DNA of 64,000 nucleotides from Schizochytrium sp. TIO01 (GCA_004764695.1 SMSO01000037.1:4152337-4216336); one strand, 5' to 3'. Positions 32,593 through 44,493 are shown, counted from the first letter of the stretch. A program made the numbers and translations. Notes: generated from the sequence alone by a model not told the origin.

Positions 32593-33602
32593 ATGAACGA
32601 AGACAGTGTCCGAAGCCAGTGTAGAGTAGAAATATTACGCAAAGAGAACTATGAACGAGCCGTAGAGAATCATATCGAAAGAAATTGGATTATAGAAGAT
32701 ATAATTTGGATGGCAGGTGTATGTAGAAATCAATGCCAAAAATCCTTTCATAAGTGCTTGAGTTTGCCGAGGGTTTGGAAGGAAACTTCGTTCAGGATTG
32801 GCCGCACAGAATAGGTCAGACTATCCACTTATTGGTCACAGAGAAGTTAAAAAGTTAAGTGAAAGCGACTCCTTACCACTTTGGTTGGTAAATCCTCCAA
32901 CAACAAGGGGTTCGTAATGGCGAATATCTCCCCCAAGAAATCGAAAGGAAATCGAAACAAATCTAAATCCACCTTGTCAAGAAAAACCCATATCAGCTCA
33001 ACAAAGGGTTTGCAAAGTTCGAAGAAGAACGATATTGGCATGTGCCGTTGGGACTCTTGATCACATTTTCTGGTCTTCATGGACTAGCTGAAGATCTTGT
33101 TCGATTTACAGAATCGTCTTTTTGACACTGCAACCACCTGCACCTGAACTGCGATTCGAGAAGGCCCTTCAACTGAATTATACAAGCCAACCTTTCTTAT
33201 TTTGCGGCACAGAACCATTTGTAACATCCACCAGCACGGCGAAACTTTAAGCTCTTGCTTCCATTGGCACTTGAAGCCCCCGCAAAAACCTACGTACCAG
33301 TTAATGAGTATCTTGAGCTTGCTACGGAGACTCAAATTCCCGGAGCATTGGCCCGACTGAGGAGCTTCGGTCCTCCATAAACCCCGTCCGTCCCCCATGA
33401 GTACTCCGTGCGATAGGTGTCGAACGCGATGTCAATAGCTTTCTCCAATTATCCGTCGAGCATTTGCGTGTTGCACTCATTGAAGCAGCAGGAGAAGGCA
33501 TACGGCCAATGTGCTACAGTGGGTACTGCGCGGTTCTACAAGGTTGAAAAGATCTCAGGTGTGAAGTTCACCGCAAGTGAGTTATACAAAGCCTGCAAGT
33601 GA
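32593..33602 (+). pseudogene. Frameshifted relic of an unidentified protein gene
   Basis: Consecutive protein-like readings hand over between frames with almost no gap: 32593-32720, about 32708-32760, 32757-32858 (EFAEGLEGNFVQDWPHRIGQ), 32846-32963 (SDSLPLWLVNPPTTRG, with an internal TAA at 32915), 32967-33125 (KFEEERYWHVPLGLLITF), 33122-33250 (PPAPELRFEKALQLNY) and 33246-33380 (YVPVNEYLELATETQIPG). Weaker continuation follows at 33422-33547 (VEHLRVALIEAAGEGIRP) and to 33602. The lack of spacing at the joins argues for small indels rather than introns. At least six frame changes and one stop indicate a dead gene of about 330 codons. I do not recognise the family. It lies directly upstream of the OsmC-pirin gene. 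Confidence 0.6.
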
Positions 33603-33851
33603 GATATACGCATTTAGCTCACTTTTTACTCTGTAGGATCCATTTGTAAACCCCATTCTCCTTCGATCAGGCAAGGGAAAACCAAATCCCAAACTGCAGT
33701 CTGCAACTCGGCGAGGCCGGTGTCTGCGATTGCGATCAACGTCACGGGTTGCCGCGCCACACATACATACAAATATATATACACACACACTCTCTCTTCT
33801 CTTGCCTGCAACGTCTACGCGAGACCGCGTTTGTCTTCGTCTAGCCGAACG

Positions 33852-35459
33852 ATGCTGTCTTCACTAAGGAGGTCCACGGGCCTAACCCCTCGTGGCATGG
33901 GCCTTTCCAGGTCCGTGATGAAGATCGTCTCGAGGCCGCTTGCAGTTGTTGTGCGTCAAGGGCGTGTGCCGGGCTGGAGCGATGAGACCGAGGCTGCGAG
34001 CGGTGGCGAGCAGTCCCAGTTCTACTCTCGCATCAACGCTGGCACGCACCGCCTCGTTGCTGACGAGCCTGAGAGCGTGGGCGGCAGGGACCAAGGCCCT
34101 TCTCCGTATGACTATCTCTTATCAGGGCTCGGCGCTTGCACAGCAATGACATTACGAATGTACGCCGACCGCAAGAAGATCCCACTCGAGGGCGTAAGCG
34201 TAAATCTCGAACACTCCAAAATCTATGCGAAGGATTGCGAGGCGTGCACAGAAGATCAAGTTAATACAGCGACCGCTAAGAGCAAGAACGCCAAGATCGA
34301 CCGTATCGAGCGTGAAATTACTCTCTTCGGAGATGCACTCTCAGAAAAAGATCGCCAAAATCTTCTAAGAATTGCAGATATGTGTCCTGTTCATAGGACG
34401 CTAGAATCATCAAGTGTGATTGTCACGGAGCTCAAAGAACCTGGAGCTCCAGCCAAGGTGAAGCGGAGAGCAGCACCACTGCTCATGCAGGTTAGTTCAA
34501 GAAAGACATCGCTCGTGCCTGGCGAAGAGGTTTCTGAAGAGGGATCTGTGAGACGCTTGATGCCGTTCAGAAAGAAAAGATTTGTTGGACCAGTGGTCTT
34601 TGTGGACCACTTTGGACCCACGAATGTTATCAATGGAGACGAAACACCTCTCGATGTTGGCCCGCACCCGCATATGGGCCTTGCGCTCATGACATATCTG
34701 TACAACGGTGTACTCATCCACCGTGATAGCCTTGGATCGGATCAGCCAATTTATCCAGGGCAGGTGAACTGTATGATTGCGGGACGAGGCGTGACTCACA
34801 GCGAGCGAGGCATTGAGGCACTGGACCTTTACAAGAATGAAACCACACTGGAGGGAATCCAGGTTTGGGCTGCGTTGCCAAAAGAGTACGAGGGCGTCGA
34901 ACCAGCGTTTTACCACCGCGACAACGCCGTTGAAATTGCTCAGGCCTTACATGCCGAGGGTAAAGTTGAGGCTAGACTTCTCTTTGGCAAAATCGCAAAT
35001 CGCACTGTAGAAAAGATTCCGATGTACTGGCCCGTGTTTATGGTGGACATTGAACTCGAGGCAGGCGCAAGTATCCAGGTTCCGCTACCTCCACTGCAAG
35101 AAGCATGTGTCTATGCCACCCGAGGGCGGCTCGAAACCGGAGGCGAGCGCACCGAAATCGAGGTCGGAGGCAGCACTATCTATAACAACGAAGGCGATCA
35201 ACCTGGACCGGCGTGGATTACTGTCAAGGCTATTGAAGATTCTCGTGTCTTTCTGTTTGGCGGTCTTCCACTTCCCGAACCTAGGCATATGTTTTGGAAC
35301 TTCGTGCACTCAGATCGTGCCAAGGTTGCACAGGCGGCTGAAGCCTGGCGTAACCTGGACCGATCTATTTTCCCTGCTGTTCCCAACGAAGATAACACTC
35401 AGTGCATCACTGTTCTGGATGCCACGGCTCCACCTCGTAGAAGTGAAAGCAAAAGGTAA
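33852..35459 (+). CDS. OsmC-pirin fusion protein, probably mitochondrial
   Basis: The frame is open from a GTG at 33720, but the first ATG is at 33852, giving 535 residues. The N-terminus (MLSSLRRSTGLTPRGMGLSR) is Arg/Ser-rich without acids, like a mitochondrial presequence. Residues about 40-200 are an OsmC/Ohr fold with both redox cysteines: C96 in LGACTAMTL and C178 in CPVHRTLES. OsmC proteins reduce organic hydroperoxides. Residues about 213-535 are a full pirin: the metal ligands of the N-terminal cupin are all present (H272 and H274 in PHPHMG, H316 and E318 in HSERG), and HRDSLG and AGRGVTHSE are typical. Pirins are iron cupins acting as redox sensors or quercetinase-like enzymes. The two domains lie in one frame with a short linker (about 200-212), so this is a real fusion, not two ORFs. 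A peroxide-linked role in mitochondria is inferred. Confidence 0.95.
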   Translation: MLSSLRRSTGLTPRGMGLSRSVMKIVSRPLAVVVRQGRVPGWSDETEAASGGEQSQFYSRINAGTHRLVADEPESVGGRDQGPSPYDYLLSGLGACTAMTLRMYADRKKIPLEGVSVNLEHSKIYAKDCEACTEDQVNTATAKSKNAKIDRIEREITLFGDALSEKDRQNLLRIADMCPVHRTLESSSVIVTELKEPGAPAKVKRRAAPLLMQVSSRKTSLVPGEEVSEEGSVRRLMPFRKKRFVGPVVFVDHFGPTNVINGDETPLDVGPHPHMGLALMTYLYNGVLIHRDSLGSDQPIYPGQVNCMIAGRGVTHSERGIEALDLYKNETTLEGIQVWAALPKEYEGVEPAFYHRDNAVEIAQALHAEGKVEARLLFGKIANRTVEKIPMYWPVFMVDIELEAGASIQVPLPPLQEACVYATRGRLETGGERTEIEVGGSTIYNNEGDQPGPAWITVKAIEDSRVFLFGGLPLPEPRHMFWNFVHSDRAKVAQAAEAWRNLDRSIFPAVPNEDNTQCITVLDATAPPRRSESKR

Positions 35460-36345
35460 ATCTGCACAGCCTTCTTATGTTGTGGCTTCTGTGTAGAAAG
35501 AAGGACTAGCTCAACAAGCAACAAACTCCATCGCACTCGTTGTGTCTGCCCGTCAAGTCAATCAGTCAACCCTATTGTACATTCACATCACCTTTTAGCT
35601 ATCCTTATTCTATTTTCCGACTCCCCTTGCAACTATTTTCATGAAGCTCCACCAGTGATCTGATTGAACCTCGGTAGCTTGAATATTTACGATGGCTCTC
35701 ACAGCCGCTTGGTAAATGTTGTTTCTCTTAACTTCTGAAATATTTCACAATATGAATCAACCAAGTCAAGAAAGTTAAACAGTTGACATTAAATTTGAAA
35801 TGAAGATGGAAAAGAGTCAAAATGAGATAAACATTCTAATTATTATATAGAAATTAAGTGAAGCGTTGGAATAGTGCAGATATGTCGACGATATATCATT
35901 TGATAACTAAGATACCTTAGAGTGCAACATCCTCATGTATGAAAAACCTTCGTCTACTATTTCTTTACCGATTGTTTGCGTCAAATGTGCCAAATCAGAA
36001 AGAAATAATGAACGACAAAGATATAAAGCAAAGGCAAACATGGTAATACGCCCGAAACGAGAGCTTTAGGTGTACCATGCTCTTTTTTTTAATAAGGGAG
36101 CATAATGAATCATTCCTCTGTTCACTGAAAAGAAGAGGACCTCAAGCATCACAAACATACTTACTTGTGACATCCTAGAGAAAAATTTGATGAACTTGGC
36201 CATCGGAACACGCTCTTTTCATATAGTAGTTAGATATACCGAGAGTCACAGAAGCCTTGTATGCATGAACTAAAACGATGAATAGAATACGCATAGTATA
36301 GAGCGAAGAACCGCGGGCCAACTTAGACCACTACGACTACGGATT
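35460..36345. other. Intergenic region between convergent genes
   Basis: AT-rich, no convincing gene. It contains the 3' UTRs of the OsmC-pirin gene (+) and the Zn2Cys6 gene (-). Confidence 0.55.
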
Positions 36346-38355
36346 CTAACGGCGGTTATCACGTCTACCCTCACCGGGCTGTGGGGGCAACATCTCCAAT
36401 GCACAAGCTTGCTTGGGAGGCTGTTGCTGATGTCTCTGTTGTTGCTGTTGCATCAGCTGTTGTTGGCGCTGCTGGGCCATTGCAATTACTGAAGCATCTG
36501 GGTAATCAAAATCATCACCTTGACCATTCATTGAGGAAAAACTAAGCTGCGACATGACCGAGTTGGTGCCGGGAATAAACGCACTTGCTCCCCCCAAAGA
36601 GAGGTTACCGGGCAGAAAGTCATCCCCATTCCCATCTTCCTGCTCAGCATTGTCGTCATTGCTATCTACCCAGTTCATGATATTGTCAAGAAAGACATTA
36701 CCCTCAAGCTCGTTTTCAGGAGGCTCAGATTCAGCAGTCCCAGCTAGAACCGGGCGATTCGGTGGCATTTGAAATTGCGGCGCTCGCTGCGGCGGGGGTC
36801 GCTTGGAATCAGCAAGACCCATCTGGGCCACTTGCGTGTGCAACTCTTGATGAGCCATGCGGCGATTGCCAAGCTCACGTGCATATGAATTCTCCGTAGG
36901 CACCATGAGAGATCCAGGCTGTGCCGTGTTAGAATGGTGTGAGTGGGACTCTTCAGAGCTAAGCCCGGAAGCGGCAGAAGGAGAACGTGAGTAATCGTGC
37001 TCTGTGCCGTAACCTGTCTTGGTCTCCATATAAGAGGAAGAATCCTCTCCAGGAATGCTGGTCATGCGCTGAGCAACACCCTCTGTGGAAAACACACGAG
37101 GCACGTTGGGCATCATAGGCTCAAAGCCCATATAGATATCCACCTCTGTGCGGTCCATACTAAGGTACTCGCGATGTACACACTTGAGAAGACATTCCAC
37201 GGTGTCTCCATTTTTAGTATCGAAATCAAATACATGGAAAGAACATGCCTGGCGAGTGGCAGGAAATTGGGGCGGACGACCCAAATGGTTCATTTTAAGG
37301 GCTAACGTGCGCATGAAGAACAGGAGATCACGATCACTAGAGAGAAGCAAGGCGAGAACATCGCAACCCCACGGCAACAAACCTCCGAAAAGGCGCTCAA
37401 GCACAAGGATGATATCTCGGGTTGTGTAGCCAAACAGAGCCACAAACTTATCGTTGACCTCCACTTCAAAGCGTTCATGGGTAGCGCGAAGATTCAGGTA
37501 ACACATGTTCTGGCGCATGTTGTCAATTTCATGGTCAACCGGGGACGGCGGGCCTTCACTATCATAGTAACCATGAGTGGAATAGGTCTTGCTACCAGCG
37601 CGGTTGGTACGTTTACGCTTTGATTGATGCTCAGACTCCACGACGGTGAGCTTAGGACCCTTCAAAGGATGAATCGGTGGCAATACCATGCCAGAAACTT
37701 CATCAATCACATTTGCTGGTATCTTGCGGTAGTCTGCAACCTCACGGCGCATAAGTTTAATACCCTTGCGAGACATCCATCCATCGAGTTTTTCGGATCC
37801 CTCTTTGTTGCCATTGCGTAGCATAAAGGTGGACATTTTGTTGAGCTGGTAGGAGAACCAACCCTTGCAGCAGCTTTGGGGTGTGGCGTGGTGTTTGTAC
37901 ATGGCAAAGAAGACCTGGAAAATGCGTCTTTCCACGGATTCGAGACCAAAGCGCGCGCCAAAGTTCTCAATTTTGTTAACGGGGTTCAAGACGATCTGGC
38001 CCCAGCAAGAAGCATCGGAGCAGAGCTCCTTCTTAACCTTGAGGGCTGTGCGGCGGCCGCGTTTCTTCTCCATCCTATATTCACATTCGAAGCCTTTACG
38101 AGTGCAACGTTCGCAAGGAATGCTTCCGGAACACTTGACCTTGGCCTGTGAACAACGTTCACACGTTGACTTAAGGCGGCCATTTGCGTTGAGTTCCACA
38201 TCATCGTCATCGCCACCACACTCGCTACCATCGCACCCAGGATCATCAGGGTCGCAAAACGCGGGCGGGGGCCTGATCGTGGGGCCGTCCATTCCAGATT
38301 CCAGTTTTACCGAAGGCAGAGGTGTGGGTGGTGGCTGTGATTGCAAGTTTGACAT
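36346..38355 (-). CDS. Zn2Cys6 (fungal-type) transcription factor with a PAS-like region
   Basis: The frame opens at a GTG at 38472; the first ATG is at 38355, giving 669 residues, TAG at 36346. A binuclear zinc cluster sits at C65-x2-C68-x6-C75-x5-C81-x2-C84-x6-C91 (CERCSQAKVKC ... CERCTRKGFEC), followed by the basic run KKRGRRTALKVKK. This is the classic Gal4-type spacing and predicts DNA binding. Residues about 290-400 (FEVEVNDKFVALFGYTTRDI ...) resemble a PAS sensor domain, an inference from the FxxNxxFxxLxGY-like pattern. A second half rich in Pro/Ser/Gln ends in a glutamine tract (about 626-650), typical of activation regions. Zn2Cys6 factors are largely a fungal expansion, so its presence in an apparently non-fungal genome is notable. 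Confidence 0.9.
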   Translation of the reverse strand: MSNLQSQPPPTPLPSVKLESGMDGPTIRPPPAFCDPDDPGCDGSECGGDDDDVELNANGRLKSTCERCSQAKVKCSGSIPCERCTRKGFECEYRMEKKRGRRTALKVKKELCSDASCWGQIVLNPVNKIENFGARFGLESVERRIFQVFFAMYKHHATPQSCCKGWFSYQLNKMSTFMLRNGNKEGSEKLDGWMSRKGIKLMRREVADYRKIPANVIDEVSGMVLPPIHPLKGPKLTVVESEHQSKRKRTNRAGSKTYSTHGYYDSEGPPSPVDHEIDNMRQNMCYLNLRATHERFEVEVNDKFVALFGYTTRDIILVLERLFGGLLPWGCDVLALLLSSDRDLLFFMRTLALKMNHLGRPPQFPATRQACSFHVFDFDTKNGDTVECLLKCVHREYLSMDRTEVDIYMGFEPMMPNVPRVFSTEGVAQRMTSIPGEDSSSYMETKTGYGTEHDYSRSPSAASGLSSEESHSHHSNTAQPGSLMVPTENSYARELGNRRMAHQELHTQVAQMGLADSKRPPPQRAPQFQMPPNRPVLAGTAESEPPENELEGNVFLDNIMNWVDSNDDNAEQEDGNGDDFLPGNLSLGGASAFIPGTNSVMSQLSFSSMNGQGDDFDYPDASVIAMAQQRQQQLMQQQQQRHQQQPPKQACALEMLPPQPGEGRRDNRR

Positions 38356-40666
38356 GTTTCTAGATTCGTATTCGTATACTTCTGCGTCAGCTTTCCTTGT
38401 GTGCAAAGAAATATTCCTGTCGAGTTGCGCCAATCTGCAGCAACTTGGTCGCTCTCGGCAAGAGGCCGACACCGACAGAATCGACTCAAATCAGTCTTCT
38501 AGCAAGCCTAGTGGTCGATCGCAGAGAGGAAGATCTGCGATGCTTCAGGTGAAGAGCCACAGTGGGTTAACAAATTAGTGCGTGAGACTCGAGTCGCTTA
38601 ATGACTCGATATGTTTGCACGAAAAAGCGAAATGAATGGGGGATTGAGAGCCGAAGAATTAATGAGTCAGGGGACAATAAGCGTGGAAAGATGATTACGA
38701 AGAACAGCCGGAGGCTCAGTTCTTCGAGGTCAACTATCTGTGGAAACCAGGTCAACTCGCCAGGCAACAGCGGTGACCCTTTTAACTCCAAGCAGCAGTG
38801 GTGGTACAGAATCGAGCGCAAGTTCGCGTCTCGTTGCAGATGAGAGTGGAAGACGCACGAGCCTCTCGGAATGACAGACTCTGTTACTCTTCTCGCTACC
38901 TTTGTGTTTCTATGTGTGGTTCTCTGTTCGCCAGTGGCAGTTGTCGCAGCTCGCTTCCACCCCTCGTTGGCGGCGGTGTTGACTGCGTCGGCTACGTGCG
39001 AGGCGGGCTCCGAGATATGGGAATGGATGACAGTCGACGGGAAAGATGGGAAAGAGAGAGAAAAAGAAAGAAACAACAAAAGAAATAAACAAACAGACAA
39101 ACAGAAACAAACAATCGAAGCGCCTCAGAAGGACTCCGACCTCAATCTCTCAAGCTTGAAAGTCGCTGCCTCGGGACCACCGCGTGTCAAGGCAGGTCAG
39201 GCTCTTAGCTGGCGTGCCGGGCTGTGGCAATGGGGGTTTGAAGGCACACGCGGAGGTGGGAGGATCTGGTTGACCAGCCAAACAAGCCAGGAGGGAACGA
39301 AGTTGAACTTGAACAAAAAGCGCCATCGAAATCAAATTATGAGGTATTTCTTTCTGTTGGTTCTTTTGAAGTTGAACCTCAGAAGACCATCATATGCCAT
39401 GCTTAGTTGGTACCTAGCGTTTTTATTTTTATTTTTGCGTTATGAAGTATTTATTTTCTTTTATTTATTCATCTCAACCTACTAGTATTCTTTCTTTATT
39501 TATTTATAATTAAACAAAAATAATAACAATAGTTTAAACTTATTTTTTTTATTCTTGAAGAAACAAACTATCGCTCCTCACTTCCAAGGTCTTCTTCCTC
39601 TTCTTCGTTCATTTGTAGGAGATCGATGCAGCCTTGGACAGGGCACGCGTGGTAGCGACTTTGAACTTTGCTTTGCTTCGAACTATAGCCTGAAAGACTC
39701 AATATTCTGAACACCTGCCAGTTTTTATTCAGAAGAAAGTAGTTTCTATTTTATTATTTTAAATTTAAAACATAATATCAATAAGAAAAGATTGATTTTA
39801 TATTTATAATTTTAATTTGAGAAGAGGAAAAAGGAGACAGAAAATGCTCTTTACAGAGTAATAAAAGTTTCTCTCAAGTCCTTCTCCTTGACTATTTTTT
39901 TATTTATTTTTAAAATTTAACTAACACCTCTCCCCTCAGTCGTCCTCTTCCTCTCCCGCCTTTCTCTCTTTCCCGGAAACTTGGGATCTTTCCTTCGAGA
40001 CGCCTCTTCCTCCTCTCCAGAGATAGACATTTTTCCCCCCCAGCAGATAAAAAAAGCACCATGAGTCTGAGCTGAAAGCCCAGTGGAAAACTCTCGAATC
40101 ACTCTCTTCCCCCTACCACACCTGCTAGCCACAGTTGGAGCACCGGCCCCCTCTCAGCCTCTGGCTTCCCGCCCCTCCCACTCGCTTTTCTCATGCCCTC
40201 TCTTTTCCCCGCTGTGCGCGTTGATTTTCACGTTCCAGGGAGCAATAGCAGCGCCTAAGTACCTCCTACCCTCCCTCTGCTACAGGCCCCGTGAGACCTC
40301 GAGTAGTAAGTAGCTGCTAGCTCTAGCTAGGCGATACTCCGTGCGTTCTCATCGCTCTCATCGCGGCACAGCAGTTCCAATCGGCGATCAGAACGCAGAA
40401 CGAACAGGTCAATTTCCAGGCCCCTTTTGGCCTCTTTCGTTTCGTTTCGTTTCGTTTCGCTTCGCTTCGCTCCGTTTGGTTTGTTTCACCTATTCACAGC
40501 GTCGCGTGGAAACTCCTCTGTGCCTGCCAATTGATCGAGAAGACCTCAGGCATGCATGCTCAGTGCGTAGCAGCCAACTTCTGGTCTCTGGTCTCTTTCT
40601 CTTTCCATGTGGTTGCTTGCTTGCTCGTGGAGGCAGAGATTCGGCCCATCGTGATCGAGTGCCAAT

Positions 40667-40669
40667 CAG

Positions 40670-40733
<64 letters not shown>
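40667..40733. repeat. CAAT microsatellite, about 16 units
   Basis: Perfect tetranucleotide array; a short run of the reverse-complement motif (GATT) lies about 220 bases downstream at 40950-40992. Confidence 0.92.
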
Positions 40734-40735
<2 letters not shown>

Positions 40736-41319
40736 CTGTCTTCCTACCCAATAGTACCGCGCCTCCTTTGAGTTTTGTCTGTCCGTGATTCTCCTATCAC
40801 TGACAGGCGATAGTTCGTTTCTCAAAAGAAGATATCCAAGTTGTTGAAACTTTGGGTTGAGAAAAGCAGCTATCGAAGTATGTGCACGCCATTCCATCTT
40901 CACGATGATGCTATGCCGTATCCACCGAGCCTGGGCGAGCCATTCCATAATTGATTGATTGATTGATTGATTGATCGATCGATCGATTGATTGTGGAGGT
41001 AGGTTTGTGATGTGCACCACTTCGAGGCCTCTTTGAGAGGAAAGACGCAGAGAAAGACTCTCGACCCGCAGTGATAGAGGGATATGGGGCGCGGCACAGG
41101 AAGAACTGGGTTCAGGTCGGTTTCCTCGACTCCACAAGATTTGGTTTGATGGGTTTGGACGTCCAAGTCTTGTAACTTCAAAAGCCACCGTCGCTGATCG
41201 AGACAGGCACCACTCACTCTGAGTGTGTTGAGCTCATGAGTTCAATTCTTACAGCAACCCGGGTGAAGGCTCTCACTCATGAGAAGGTACCTACAGGGCA
41301 GTTGGTCAGTTGGCCTGAG

Positions 41320-41321
<2 letters not shown>

Positions 41322-41359
<38 letters not shown>
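41322..41359. repeat. TA dinucleotide repeat
   Basis: About 19 perfect TA units. Confidence 0.92.
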
Positions 41360-41362
<3 letters not shown>

Positions 41363-41913
41363 TATGGCGCCATCTCGCGAGCTTCGTTTCGTGCTCCCTA
41401 TTTTGATGTAGCAAGCACGTTTATCTTCGAAAACGCAACGGGTGCTGCGGATGGCGCGGGTCTCGCCAGTTCCTTTAGCTGTATGCAGCACTTGCTTGGA
41501 GAACATCGAAATGACACGTCAGAACCACCGAATGCAAGCAAGCATTGCAATGGTGTCTACCGTAGTGCCTACTTTTGTTGGTTCTCTGGATGGTTGGTGG
41601 ATTTGTAAATCTCTAACTTGTTAGCTGACGAAGTGAGTGAGCGAATGGATATGAATAAATGAATAAATGCATTATGTTGCAACGGCACGAAAAACGGTGC
41701 TTTCTCTCTCGAGTTATGACTTAGACGAGGATTTGAAGAGGATATGGTCATGCAATGAATGGCGTGTTTTCTTCGCTTGATCTCTGCAAACTGCAAAGCT
41801 CAAAACTAATCACACGTTGCCTCTATCTTCAGAATCCAAGTCCGTCGTGGCCTTTGTGAGTGTTAGTTCACCTTCGAACACTGGCGCCACTAAAAGTGCT
41901 AGGAAGAACAGCG

Positions 41914-42099
41914 ATGGCTCTTACCGAGTTCACTGGACAGGGAGGGACTGCAGAGAAAGAAGACGCCAAAGTAGCAGTGAAGCTGGCCTCTGAAGACTTT
42001 CTATGCAATGAAACTAAGCTGCTACACACCCTACACAGACAGGTGGAAAACAGCAAAAGACCAAACGGCCGCAGGCTGAAGGCATTGCATCGATGTTGA
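41914..42099 (+). CDS. Small hypothetical protein, 61 residues (weak)
   Basis: ATG at 41914, TGA at 42097. The sequence starts MALTEFTGQGG and is mixed-charge and helix-like, with no repeats, which sets it apart from the surrounding low-complexity frames. I recognise no family. It could be a real small protein, a lone exon or chance. Confidence 0.2.
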   Translation: MALTEFTGQGGTAEKEDAKVAVKLASEDFLCNETKLLHTLHRQVENSKRPNGRRLKALHRC

Positions 42100-44493
42100 G
42101 ATGCCTAAATTGAGCATGTTTGGGGCTTTATCCTTTTTTGTTCTTTATTTGTTTTTTAATTTAATTTGTTTTAATTTTAATATAAATAAGAATAATAAGA
42201 GCAAGCAAGCAAACAAACATTTTAAAATAAAAAACAATAAAAAACAAAAAGAAATCTAGATCATCATATGATACCTGGTCATTTAATGTGCAGACCTGAA
42301 GCCACACGAATAGCAGAGAAACCAAAAGGAGCGAGTAGTGGGCTCAGGGCCCTAGGCAAAGTACTTTCGCTCTGCATAGACATGTTGGGCTAGCTATTGG
42401 TTTCTTATTCTAGAGACCGTCATGGGAAGAAGGTCGTGCTCCTCTACAAGAAACAACCTTCCTGCCTTTCATTTTCCTTTCAATCAACGTATATTTGCTT
42501 CGAAAAACACTAATACTAGCTCTTAAATTCTCAATTTGATTAATTTCCAGTTTATTATTTTATTTTAATTAATTAAGTTACATGCTTGCTTATAGTAATA
42601 ATAATAATAATAATAAACTAACAATGGTCATAGCCATCATAGCTGTACAAGTTCTTAAGTTCTTCGGTTCGGCACGCTCCAAAGCTACAATCGATGTCAC
42701 GCTCAGCCACGCAGACCAGATCACAGATCAACTCAGCAGCGCCTTCGTCAAACCCACTGACCGACTCGTGGCTGCCGCGCCTCGAAGAACGCAATCTCCG
42801 CGGGGTCTCAAACTCTTTGGGTCAACTAACTACGTGGCGATGGTGTGGGCAACCAAAATTGCAATCACATCTGGCGTCGCGATGCCCATCATGAAACGTA
42901 TCGGAACCAATTGTCTGCAGTTCACGGACCCTAAAATCGATCAGCGGGACCTAAGAATGCAGAACTCGCGTCGCGGAGAACCGAGGAACCATGGTCCTTT
43001 GAGGACCAGAGGCGGCGGCGTCTTCGCTCCTCGCACCTTACTCGATGGGGGCACGCGAAGCCACGATGGCAACGCTGCGTCTGACTCCAGTGGAGGTCCC
43101 GGTTCGTTCGAGGTCAGCCACTGATCGCTCCGCGAGGAGAAGTACCAATACGAAGCAAAGGCAGGAGTAGGTAGGTAGGCACCAAGGCCAAATAACAGAT
43201 AGATGCATAGATGGATACATAGATGGATAGCTGAAAGCACCATCTCCGCATCATTCGACCTTTCCAGCTTTCGAAGAGACATCGATGAACCTATAATAGA
43301 CAGACACACAGAGTTAGTAGTACCAGATATCAAACTAACTTTCAAGGTCATTGCTTTGTGTTGTTGCAAAACCTTTTTTTCTTTTTCTTTTGTAGCTTTT
43401 TTTAGCTTTAAAGGAAAAAAATGTTTTGTTGTTTTTTTGTTGTTTTGTTGTTTCCTGAATGAATAGGAGGAGGTACGTACCTAGGAGCCTAACTAACACT
43501 AGTGATAGTGAAAAGCCAGGGAGCCAAGGACTTCTGGAAGCTCTTGCACCAGGGGAAGCAAAACAGGCTTTTCCGCACTCTATTTGTTTTCAACTCTCCC
43601 CTCTCAGGTTTACCAACTGTGGCAGTGAAGGTTCCCGATGTACACTCATCTTGCCTTATAGTATTCTTAAATACACCCTTCATTTGTAACAACTACAAGG
43701 ACACAATTGTAGCTTGCTTACGCTTCGACACCCCACAGCTCATAAACATTCTCAACTTTGCAAAGTCTCCTCACAGAAACTGCTCTAATTGTGATTATCA
43801 AAACATCCCTCAGGGCCCCCCTCTGCTCGTTCGTCAATCTGCATTTTCCAACTTTTCCTTTTTTTCGTTCTACACACGGACTGGCGATGACACTGGGCCT
43901 TACCATACGCACCGTTGCCATGAGCAGCAGAAGATAAAGAGTGTTTCCTCGATCGGCCGTGATCGCAGTTCGCGCCCTCTCAGCTCTGCAAGTTCTTCGC
44001 AGCAGCACCTTTTAGTTTTCCAGTTTTCGCTCTGCTTCGCCAGCTCTTTCATCCCCTCCTCCTCTCAAACCTTGGAAGAGGAAAAAACCATTTCTGCTTT
44101 GCTTATTTCCCCCTTCTTTAAAACCAGAATAAAAATAACAAGCAGGCAACAAAAGTTCCATTGAAAAGTAATGAATTGAAATAAATACATACATATGTAA
44201 AATAATATCCTGAAAGTCCCAATCAGAGGCTGTTTATCTTGTAAACTTAAGGTAACTCGGCACATCGAAGGCCTTGAAGCTCGAGCTCTTGGCCTCGGCA
44301 AAGAAAGCTGCGCCCGTGTTGGCGGCTCAGCTGCATTGGCCTCCGCCCTTCGGCCGCACGGGAAAGCGAGACAGCCCCGTGGAAGCGGCACGGAGGTGGC
44401 ACGAAAGTGGGAACAGCAGCCGCGAATTGGGCGTCGAGGAACGCTCTACGAAGAACTCACAATCACTTTCCTGTCGATTGATTGACTTATGTG

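Noticed and set aside
38871-39485. 204-codon ATG frame beginning with a signal-peptide-like stretch
   Set aside because: After about 35 residues it becomes simple-repeat sequence and then Phe-rich AT translation. I judged the N-terminal pattern as chance.
42582-43124. 180-codon ATG frame starting in an AATA repeat
   Set aside because: Starts in repeat sequence, no family pattern, and composition like the surrounding GC-rich pockets.
43502-44164. 220-codon open frame
   Set aside because: Begins with GTG, a stop lies just upstream, and it contains no Met to start from. No domain pattern.
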